NCBI GenBank assembly: GCA_032718475.1
Contig: JAUCBJ010002075.1
Span: 1-21,321, forward strand
Direction of reading: 5' to 3'
Length of the DNA stretch: 21,321 nucleotides
From: Nemertoderma westbladi
Taxonomy: Eukaryota; Xenacoelomorpha; Nemertodermatida; Nemertodermatidae
Positions 1-6,891 of this stretch are shown here, piece after piece; position 1 is the stretch's first letter, and the number at the start of each line of letters is the position of its first letter. Under the pieces are notes generated by a model. The model worked only from the letters and a program-made list of their open reading frames with translations, did no database searches and had not been told where the DNA came from. Position numbers and translations under genes: made by a program.

Positions 1-300
1 ATGCTGCATTGCAGCTGCATTTTTAAGAATGCTGTGCCGGCTTGTCGACAAAATTGCGCCGCCACAACTCCCTATCACCCATGACATTTGCTAGATCATC
101 CGCATCTTCAAGGCCAGTGTCCGTTAAGATGCGTCTCAAGAAAGTCATGGGCTGTCCACCATGCTTATTCACTCCATGAGGCTGCCAAAGTACAAGATTT
201 TGCACTGGCTGGTCCTCACGGCGAAAGCAATGTCCTGCAAAGCGGAGGCCGATCCCCTGCGAACCCACACCCAGTAGCTGATGTCTCACCAATGGCCATT
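1..300 (-). pseudogene. LINE ORF2 C-terminal relic (5'-truncated)
   Basis: On the minus strand a frame open from about 300 down to a TAA at 23-25 encodes the extreme C-terminus of a non-LTR retrotransposon ORF2. The recognisable family pattern is LRFAGHC, then LVLWQPHG, then a GG-QPMTF block, then DTGL, then a DR-LWRR block near the stop. This corresponds to the conserved tail after the RT domain in many animal LINEs (a GHxxR block, a LWxP block, a GRPxxT(Y/F) block and a DRxxW block). No RT catalytic motifs are present, and homology stops near 300 where AT-rich sequence begins, so it is a 5'-truncated copy. The remaining 3' UTR would lie off the left edge. No Met start is supported. Family assignment is from motif recognition only. 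Confidence 0.65.
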
Positions 301-469
301 ATAATAAATTAATTAATTAATAGGCATAGCAGACCACCTGTCGTGCCCATAGGAGCATGTCTGAAAAACTCGTATTATTGTAATTTGTAATGTTAGTTTA
401 TAGACAAATTTATTCCAGATTTATTGTTCTAATAATATAAGAGTAATTATTTAATTTTATATAGTGTGA

Positions 470-592
470 CGTGACATTGGGGAGGGGGGGTTAGCCATTT
501 CGTGACGATTTGTGACGAGGGGGGGGGGGGGGGGGGGCAGGTCAAAAATGACTTTAAAAAAAGTGGCGTCATTTATGGATGTCCCCTAATGG
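470..592. repeat. G-rich repeat fragment with a 19-G tract
   Basis: This segment has two G runs, at 484-490 and 519-537, the second being 19 uninterrupted Gs. Between and around them lie GTGACG-like words (TGTGACGTGAC, CGTGACGA, TGTGACGAGG), followed by GGTCAAAAATGAC and TTTATGGATGTCCCC. The order G-run, GTCAAAAATG, TTATGGATG-CCCC looks like the end of a dispersed repeat seen in various animal genomes, but I cannot name the family. No reading frame is present. The G-run length may be affected by sequencing error. Confidence 0.4.
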
Positions 593-947
593 TAATTTTT
601 ACTAAATTAATTCTTGCTAAGGTATTAACTATTGAATAGTAAAATAATCTCAGTCAATAAATTAAGTACTTATTTAATTTTATATTTCCCCGGAAATAAT
701 TTATTTATATATATAATAATACGATTTACTTTTTTAATTTGATATTTATAATTTTATTTTGGCTGATTGCCGTGATCAATTGGCCGATTTGACTGACTGG
801 CTATACCGACAGACGACAGGTTGTCTGCAGAATCAGACAGCCGAGTGATTGTCAGCTTACTAGGACGGTTGTCATTGAATCATTGACTAACTGAGCTACT
901 TTTGTGTCATTAAGATATAAAATCGTGATTATTTCCACCCAACATAG

Positions 948-1081
948 ACGATAGTGACAGCTCGGGGTCGGATGAAGACTGCAGTCCATACTCTCATCGT
1001 GTAGCCAATGGGAATCCCTCACGTAGGAAACACACGAGCGGCAGCCAATCAAATACGCGCCGTGCTAGAAGAGGCAAAAGG
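948..1081 (+). CDS. possible internal exon of an unidentified gene
   Basis: A stretch with clear exon shape. A pyrimidine-rich tract ending in CAACATAG precedes 948. From 950 there are 44 sense codons without a stop (aligned GAT AGT GAC ... AAA AGG), followed directly by a strong donor, G|GTAAGTG, at 1082. The peptide starts acidic and Ser-rich (DSDSSGSDEDCS) and ends basic (RRARRGKR), as in disordered nuclear-protein linkers or nuclear localisation regions. No partner exon could be joined in phase with confidence. A short open stretch at 1431-1489 after an ACAG acceptor is possible, but its phase does not clearly match. Function is unknown; it could be a relic. Confidence 0.3.
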
Positions 1082-1370
1082 GTAAGTGTTTCAAAGGTAG
1101 TGATACGTTTTTAAAATTTGATAAGTTTAAGACAATAACTGTAATTTATACGACGTTATATAGTCAATCAGGTTAAAGAAAAACTCAAAAAAGGGTTCTC
1201 GGGAAATAAGATTCTCCCTGATACACGCAAAATATTTCACAATGTTTATCAGTTCAAAAGATCCGCTGCGGGTTAGAGTTCAGTACATAAACTCTCGGAG
1301 TTTATCAGGTCAAAATTATTTGAAAAAATGTTCGTGTTTTTTCACTCTGATTTTGGGTAAAAAATACACT

Positions 1371-1403
1371 AAAATAGGTAAGATAGGTAAAAATAGGTAA
1401 AAA
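1371..1403. repeat. (ATAGGTAA)n-like microsatellite
   Basis: Three imperfect copies of an ATAGGTAA-type word occur in a row (AAATAGGTA, AGATAGGTAA, AAATAGGTAA). This is a short low-complexity tandem repeat in otherwise non-coding sequence. Confidence 0.6.
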
Positions 1404-1541
1404 GAACACCAGGGGTAAAAAAAAAGCAAACAGTCGGCCGAAGCCGGAGGCGATCCGAAGACTCCTCTTTCGATAGCTGGTACCCGAGGGTAGGGGTGGG
1501 CGCTACTCCTATCCCATGATTTGCTCTCAGTTAACTGTACT

Positions 1542-1574
1542 TATATGGCAAACACCAGGGGTATTTGCCATATA
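1542..1574. repeat. perfect 11-bp inverted repeat (hairpin)
   Basis: TATATGGCAAA at 1542-1552 is the exact reverse complement of TTTGCCATATA at 1564-1574, with an 11-nt loop containing CACCAGGGGTA. The loop word AACACCAGGGGTA also occurs at 1405-1417. No terminator-like T run follows, so this is recorded as a structure of unknown role. Confidence 0.6.
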
Positions 1575-1837
1575 TTTGTGGTGAAATTGGTGAAATGTTA
1601 TATAAACCAGAAGCAACATGGCTGTAGGAAGTTATTCTTGTATTTATTTTACGGTTTATAGCAATTGATAAAAACCAATGAGAACTCATAGAGCACACCT
1701 ATATAAAATGTTAAAGAAGATACAAACAAAGATAAATTAAAAACATAAACAAAAAATAAACTAAACGATGAAACAAGTTTACAAAAAAATGCATAATGAA
1801 TGATGGATGATATGATTTGATTAGTTATGGGACTTAA

Positions 1838-2100
1838 ACAGTCTAAGAATAAATTTTAATACACTAATGAAATTAATTAGTTTACATGATGGTAACTAGA
1901 GTGCAACGAGCAGTCATGTGATTTAAAACAGTCTAAAAATAATTACTATACATGATGAATAATAAAAAGCACAACGAGCAGTCAATGAGCAGCGTGTTAT
2001 TAAACAGTCTAAAAAAAAAGTAAAAATCATATTACATGTCAATAATATAAAGAACGATTCAATTATGATATGGTACAACGTAAGCAATCCGGTGATTTAA
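1838..2100. repeat. diverged tandem repeat, about 75-90 bp unit
   Basis: Three successive copies share a TTAAACAGTCTAA core (near 1836, 1922 and 2001). Each is followed by an AT-rich stretch with TTACATG or ATACATGATG, and then by a GTGCAACGAGCAGTCA-like word (near 1900, 1970 and, diverged, 2072). The copies differ by substitutions and indels. They lie directly downstream, in minus-strand sense, of the LINE ORF2 tail at 2180-2336, so they may be part of that element's 3' UTR. Confidence 0.5.
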
Positions 2101-2179
2101 TTATCAGTAGAGTTTTAAGATTTAAGATAAGAATAAAAATTTTATATTGATTATTTTATTTATAGTATTTTGTATTTTA

Positions 2180-2336
2180 TTAAAAGTCATTAATGTGCTG
2201 CATCAATAATGGAGTTGGAGGTATTTTTCTCATTGCAGTGTAACCAATACACCCTGGCTGATCTGGAATGGCACTCAAAAAGCCATCCAGTTGACGCTTA
2301 AATGCTGCAATGGAACATCCCGTTAGATTACGTAGT
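2180..2336 (-). pseudogene. LINE ORF2 extreme C-terminus relic
   Basis: On the minus strand about 51 codons end at TAA (2180-2182). They contain LRNLTG, then FKRQLDGFLSAIPDQP, then GYTA. This is the familiar end of many LINE ORF2 proteins, where a WNxLPxxLR-type block is followed by SFKRxLDxFLxxIPDxPxxxGY and a short hydrophilic end. An in-frame stop at 2337-2339 and loss of homology further upstream show that only the tail remains. It is not in frame with, nor joined to, the larger element that starts at 2558. It is an independent, older insertion in the same orientation. Confidence 0.6.
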
Positions 2337-2533
2337 TACAAAATTAAATCCATGGAATGTGATGTATTCATTATTAAAATAGCGCAGCGCTTATGTATCT
2401 AACTAAATGGCAAAACCTTATTTAATTCCATTGTTAATATGGTAATTTATTAAGAAATTGTTCGTACAGTTTGCACCACCTGTGGTTTGCCTTATTTTTT
2501 GGTGAATAAAACAGTATATGTGACATGGAGACA

Positions 2534-2551
2534 GGGGGGGGGGGGGGGGGG
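2534..2551. repeat. 18-G homopolymer tract
   Basis: Eighteen consecutive Gs lie six bases outside the left 787-bp direct repeat. In element (minus-strand) sense this is an 18-C tract just beyond the element's 3' end. The right repeat copy has a 14-A tract at the matching edge (12432-12446). Confidence 0.8.
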
Positions 2552-2557
2552 AACTCA

Positions 2558-3344
2558 ACGCAATACCCGCCTTGGCGAATTAATATCCCGCCTCAATGTT
2601 ATATTCTCAATTTAGGAAAAGGAGCAGGTTATAGTGGCATGTTTTTCTATCTAACCAACACAATTAACTAAAGTCAATAGAACAAGTCACAGTTTTATTT
2701 TTAACAGTTATCAGCTGTTATTTGGGTAAAATTTCCCCTAGAGGGATTAATTTTTATTGCGTCGAAAGTCCTCCCTATTTGAATATAGAATAATATATAA
2801 CTGAGCGAGTAAACTACTACACTGCACAAGGTAAAGGAGATTAATGTACAAGAAAATAAACAAACGTACACTAACCCCACTGAACATGATGGAATTTGCG
2901 GTCATTTAACGCCATTGACTCGGTTGATTGAGTTTCTAAACGAAGCTTTATTAACGAAAAATTAAGGAAGCTTTTCGACAGTGTCAAAGCAAAAAAATAA
3001 CAGTATTTTCAATGCGTCAAGCAGATATTGACATTGCACTTTATGAAACGTGTACGAATGATGATGACCTTATGACAGGTATAACATCGAGTTCTGTTCT
3101 ACCACTACTGGGAAGGTTGGGTGAATTCTTAGCCCGCGAGAATTCTTAGCCTGTGGGTATTCTTAGCCCGCGTGTATTTTTAGCCCGCACACAGTGGGTA
3201 GACTTAGCCTGTGAGTATTCTTAGCCCGAAAACTGCGAGTATTCTTAGCCCGCGAGTATTGTTAGCCCGAAAACTGCGAGTATCCTTAGCCCGCACAGAT
3301 TGGTTATTCTTAGCCCGCGAGTATTCTTAGCCCGAAAATTGCGA
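2558..3344 (-). repeat. left 787-bp direct repeat (element 3' side)
   Basis: Aligns without gaps to 12446-13232 at a constant offset of 9888 bp. By eye there are five substitutions (at 2564, 2704, 2747, 2857 and 3270), giving about 99.4% identity. Homology ends abruptly at 2558 and near 3344-3350. In element sense the copy lies at the 3' end and contains AATAAA (TTTATT on the plus strand near 2695), a possible polyadenylation signal about 140 bp before the end. No open reading frame of note was found in it. Confidence 0.92.
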
Positions 3345-3350
3345 TTATTC
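3120..3350. repeat. TTAGCCCG-type minisatellite (left copy)
   Basis: About eleven irregular copies of a 15-22 bp motif built on (G)AGTATTCTTAGCCCG(CG) occur here, with variants CTGTGGGTATTCTTAGCC, AAAACTGCGAGTAT and CACACAGTGGGTAGACTTAGCC. The minisatellite forms the inner edge of the left direct repeat, and the same array occurs in the right copy. It is not the animal telomere repeat TTAGGG. Confidence 0.8.
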
Positions 3351-3628
3351 AATTCAATATATTAGATTCGGTCTGTGCCGACAATTTAAAATGGTCAATC
3401 AGTGAAATATGCACACACAACACAATTTAAAATGGTAGCGAACGATACACAATATCTATATACAATACGTGTTGACAGTATATATACAATATATGGTAAG
3501 ATATCAATAAGTTTTCAATATACGAAATAAAATCATATGTAAGACACTGAAGTTGTAATTAGACAAATCAGTTGTAATTGTATGGTTTAATATTTCAGGA
3601 ACCCACCGGAAAGTTATGTCAGATGATA
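3345..3628 (-). other. unique part of the element 3' UTR
   Basis: This 284-bp stretch lies between the RT stop codon (3629-3631) and the left direct repeat. It is AT-rich. CACAATTTAAAATGGT-like words occur twice (near 3384 and 3421), and TATATACAATA-like words occur near 3462 and 3479. No coding potential and no poly-A tail are seen in element sense. Confidence 0.55.
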
Positions 3629-5659
3629 TCAGTGCGGTATGTCGAAAAATTCTAGTATACGTGTGTGTTTGTGGTCAAATGTTGCGCCACTATGGTCATA
3701 GCACTGCCGGATGAATTCGTAGTTGGCGGTCTCACCTGGTGTCAATGCCCCTGGTTTAAACCTTGACAGTAACTCCGGTTTACTGTAGTCGTAGTTGAGC
3801 AGAGGTGATATAGGTGGTATTGGGAAGAGACGCCTGCAGTTGTTGCAAGTCGACCCGGGGCCTATGTATAAACTGTTAGATGTCTGGGAATTCAGTTGGG
3901 TTAAGAAACTGAGGGTGATGTGGAGATTGGACTTTGGACACCTCGGAACTCGCAAAATTGTCCCAAGCGATGCTGCAAATGCATCGGATGTGATAGGGTT
4001 ACATTTCATCAGTTTGTAGACAATTTGATTGCCGGCATAATTACCCAAATGTAGCAAACCACGGAGTATTCGCCTATAGTAGACTTCCAGTTTAGTCAAC
4101 TCGGTGTCTGTCAATGAGCCAACTAGGAATTTAACGCTATACAGTATACATGGGATTGCTATTGATGACCAAAGATGACTCAAGGTCGCTGTATTTAGCC
4201 ACCGCACAGTCCAGTCGTTTCTATGGAAAGATTCGGAAATGGAGGCAATGGTTTGAATGCAGTCGGACAGAGCCCTGGGATTAAAGTGAAGTTTAAAGCC
4301 CAAAAACTTAATTGATTGGCTGCAAGGCACCAGGTGGCCATTGACATTGAGGAAAGTTGTGATGTCATGCTCATGGCGACCATAGCCCAATATACACATC
4401 CAACGTGTCTTGCTTTCTTCGATGGTTAGTTGAACTTTAGCTAGATTCTCAGTCACTATTATTAGTTGGTCCTCGATTTCCTGGGCAGATTTTCCAATGA
4501 GGAGAATATCATCTGCATAACAAATTGAACCCAGCCATCCATCTGCAAGGCTGTGTCCGAAACCGGCACTGTTCAGTGCCCCTAGAGTTCCGCCTGTGTA
4601 AAAATTAAAGAGTAACGGGGAGAGCAGCGAACCCTGCTTCACGCCACGTTTGAGCGGTATCCCGTCAGTGGAGACTGTTGAACCGAATTTAAGGAATGCT
4701 ATGCTGCATCTGTAGTATGCCAGTAGTGAGAGGCATATGAAAGGGTTGATGTGATGTCGCAGTTTGCTGAAGAGGGTCAGGTACTCCACATTATCGAAGG
4801 CTGCCTCAACTTCCAACTGGCAGATGTAGACAGAGACTCCCTTTCGGCGTTGTGTCTCCAGACATTCGAGCAGGGCTCCAATAATCAGATCAGAACCAAT
4901 CCTCTTTTGGTATGCCAGCTGTGATGGTGGAATGATGTCATGGATCGGGAGAAACTCACTGAGAAGCACGGACTCGAACACCTTTGCAAATAGGTTGACT
5001 GTGGCAATGCGTCTATACGATTTGGGGTGAAGAGGGTCACGGCCCTTGCCCTTGTGCAGATGGGTGACGATTGTTTCGCCAAATAGCTGAGGTACTTCAC
5101 CGAGTCTAAATGATGCATTGATTATATCTGCTAGAACTTCACATATTAACTCCGGGTTAATGCTGATGATATGTTCAACAACGAGTGAATTTATATCCGG
5201 TGCCTTTCCTTTGGAGAGGATAGATACTGCTCTCTTTATTGTCAGAGGTGAGACCGTTGGGAGATCGGCAGTGTTGCTCGCCTCTTGTACCTCGTCTATC
5301 AATTGTGATAAGGACTTAATGTAATCTGTATCTTCTTTATGGGTCTTAGACATGTTGCTTCTGATATTCTGTTGGACGCTGGCAGGAGGTTCTTGAGAGG
5401 ATTTCGGTTTGAAACTATTCCAAAATTTTTTGGGATCTCTCCTTAGCAGCTTAGATCTGCTGTTCACCGCGTTGGATACTAGGTTTTTTGATAACCAATT
5501 TTTCAGTCGTCTCCCAGCGCGTTTCGATTCCTTAAATTCCTGCCCATAGGTACTACTTTCATCCTTCCCTTCGCCGCACCACAGGTTGTAGAGTTGATGC
5601 GTTGTTTTAGAGCGTTCCTTGATTTGATTCGACAAGATTCTTAGATCTTCGATGTACCT
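3629..5659 (-). CDS. non-LTR reverse transcriptase (ORF2, 3' part)
   Basis: This is the reverse transcriptase of the element, which would copy its RNA at the nicked target. Residues are counted from the codon at 5635; the frame is open back to 5659 and has no ATG before residue 94. A basic linker (RRLKNWL) leads to RT blocks: HLHKGKGRDPLHPKSYRRIA near 190-210, motif A CQLEVEAAFDNV around 275, motif B GVKQGSLLSPLLFNFY with Q334-G335, and motif C YADD with D375/D376. A typical LINE post-RT region follows, with no RNase H domain. In motif A the position that is the first catalytic Asp in LINE RTs is Glu275, a single-base change. The frame differs from the endonuclease ORF upstream, with which it overlaps at 5607-5659. 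Expression would need frameshifting, or this copy is mutated. Confidence 0.88.
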   Translation of the reverse strand, partial: RYIEDLRILSNQIKERSKTTHQLYNLWCGEGKDESSTYGQEFKESKRAGRRLKNWLSKNLVSNAVNSRSKLLRRDPKKFWNSFKPKSSQEPPASVQQNIRSNMSKTHKEDTDYIKSLSQLIDEVQEASNTADLPTVSPLTIKRAVSILSKGKAPDINSLVVEHIISINPELICEVLADIINASFRLGEVPQLFGETIVTHLHKGKGRDPLHPKSYRRIATVNLFAKVFESVLLSEFLPIHDIIPPSQLAYQKRIGSDLIIGALLECLETQRRKGVSVYICQLEVEAAFDNVEYLTLFSKLRHHINPFICLSLLAYYRCSIAFLKFGSTVSTDGIPLKRGVKQGSLLSPLLFNFYTGGTLGALNSAGFGHSLADGWLGSICYADDILLIGKSAQEIEDQLIIVTENLAKVQLTIEESKTRWMCILGYGRHEHDITTFLNVNGHLVPCSQSIKFLGFKLHFNPRALSDCIQTIASISESFHRNDWTVRWLNTATLSHLWSSIAIPCILYSVKFLVGSLTDTELTKLEVYYRRILRGLLHLGNYAGNQIVYKLMKCNPITSDAFAASLGTILRVPRCPKSNLHITLSFLTQLNSQTSNSLYIGPGSTCNNCRRLFPIPPISPLLNYDYSKPELLSRFKPGALTPGETANYEFIRQCYDHSGATFDHKHTRILEFFDIPH
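5607..5659 (-). other. endonuclease/RT frame overlap (frameshift region)
   Basis: The endonuclease frame ends at TAA (5607-5609). The RT frame is open only from 5659, directly after its own in-frame TAA at 5660-5662. In 53 nt of overlap a shift of +1 (or -2) on the minus strand joins the two into one ORF2 of roughly 1,080 codons, the normal size and order of a LINE ORF2. No classic slippery heptamer of the -1 type is evident. A one-base indel mutation is the simplest explanation, and programmed frameshifting is the alternative. Confidence 0.6.
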
Positions 5660-6872
5660 TTATGATGGGGAAGATTGCCTTCGCTGATTGGAATATAGTA
5701 TCTTTGACTCCTGTGGTAAACATCTCCAGCTCGTCCCTAGACCATTTCGTGTGATGGGGAAAGCAGGAACGGATAATATTAATGCCACTATCCACCAGTT
5801 GGTAGTAATTCTCAGTTTGCTCACTGGTTACTTTATCCCAGGCAAACTGTAAGGTGGAAATCAGGTTGGTGTCACAAAACTTTCGACTTTGTTTATTTGT
5901 AGGTAACCTAAAAGTGGCTGTTACAGGAACGTGGTCTGAGTCGTTACGGACAGGGTCCTCATCGTATACTGTGCCATTCGATAGGAAACTCATTCCAGTT
6001 TCACTGGTAATAATGTGGTCAATATACGAGTGGCCACGACCCCTGAAGGTAATACATGGGCCTGTGAACTTTGAGGTTGTGTCGGCGCATATATAGTAGT
6101 TAGACGATAATAAGCTGTTGAGCATTTCTCCCCTTATCGTTGCTGTTGTCCTCAAGAACCTGGGCCCCTGTAAGGGACCAACATCCGAGTTGGCATCAGA
6201 CAGTATGATTGGGATGGAGTCGTGGTGTTGCTTAATTATAGAGTCCAATCTCCCTAGGTAATCTTCATAAAGAGTGGTAGATTTTGAGGCATCTGGTGCA
6301 TAGCATGATAAAATAAGAAATGAGTTAACATGACCGGGGATAGTGGCTATCACTCCAACAATGTCATCAGAGGATTTGATACTGGAAACGGATGTGAATC
6401 TATCAATGTTGTACCAAAGTGAGACCCCTCCGGCGCCACGCTTTCGATGTGGATTATCCATGAGGTGACAGACAGTATAAACACACTTGAACTTATGGTG
6501 CAGGTCCATCAGGAGTTCTTTGGCTTCTATTGAGTCCAGCCAGTGTTCCTGAACGGCTACGACATCTGCTGTTTGCATTAGGTACAGAATATAATCACTC
6601 GCTGAGTGAAACCCGCGGCAGTTGTAAGTTGTCACTTTCAGAGGTATGTGCTGGGCCGGGGGTACATCACTGTGGGTTTCGCTAAAAGTTCCGCCTATCA
6701 TCACACTGTTGCGGATTCCCTTCTGCTGGGCTGCTGTCTTTGTGGCATCGATTGGTGTTGATAAAATTATTACTTTGATTTGATTGCCTGTTGATACCAT
6801 TGTTGCGTCTACCAGACTGGCTATGTGGCCCGCATGGACTACTGCAACTATGTTCCTGATTAAAGTGATCAT
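5607..6872 (-). CDS. APE-type endonuclease (ORF2, 5' part)
   Basis: 421 codons starting at ATG 6872, with an in-frame TGA four codons upstream. It begins 19 nt after the ORF1 stop, suggesting reinitiation on a dicistronic RNA. Residues 1-77 are an unassigned linker. Residues 78-322 form an exonuclease-endonuclease-phosphatase domain with the expected active-site order: TTYNCRGF (Asn84), VQEHW (Glu109), SCYAPD (Tyr191), LSDANSD (Asp226 and Asn228), SYIDHI (Asp285) and SDHVPV (Asp313, His314). All catalytic positions are present, so this domain looks intact. In LINEs this enzyme nicks target DNA for target-primed reverse transcription. After residue 322 comes the usual linker towards RT, ending at a TAA in the region where the RT frame takes over. 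Confidence 0.9.
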   Translation of the reverse strand: MITLIRNIVAVVHAGHIASLVDATMVSTGNQIKVIILSTPIDATKTAAQQKGIRNSVMIGGTFSETHSDVPPAQHIPLKVTTYNCRGFHSASDYILYLMQTADVVAVQEHWLDSIEAKELLMDLHHKFKCVYTVCHLMDNPHRKRGAGGVSLWYNIDRFTSVSSIKSSDDIVGVIATIPGHVNSFLILSCYAPDASKSTTLYEDYLGRLDSIIKQHHDSIPIILSDANSDVGPLQGPRFLRTTATIRGEMLNSLLSSNYYICADTTSKFTGPCITFRGRGHSYIDHIITSETGMSFLSNGTVYDEDPVRNDSDHVPVTATFRLPTNKQSRKFCDTNLISTLQFAWDKVTSEQTENYYQLVDSGINIIRSCFPHHTKWSRDELEMFTTGVKDTIFQSAKAIFPIIKVHRRSKNLVESNQGTL

Positions 6873-6891
6873 GATGATTCGTCACGCCCAA

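Noticed and set aside
23-312. Plus-strand frame at 88-312
   Set aside because: It overlaps the minus-strand LINE ORF2 tail, which has clear family motifs.
3120-3350. Telomeric repeat
   Set aside because: The motif is TTAGCCC within irregular 15-22 bp units, not tandem TTAGGG.
3795-4019. Plus-strand frame opposite RT, and other short frames opposite the element ORFs
   Set aside because: Shadows of the minus-strand genes, with no domain or codon pattern of their own.
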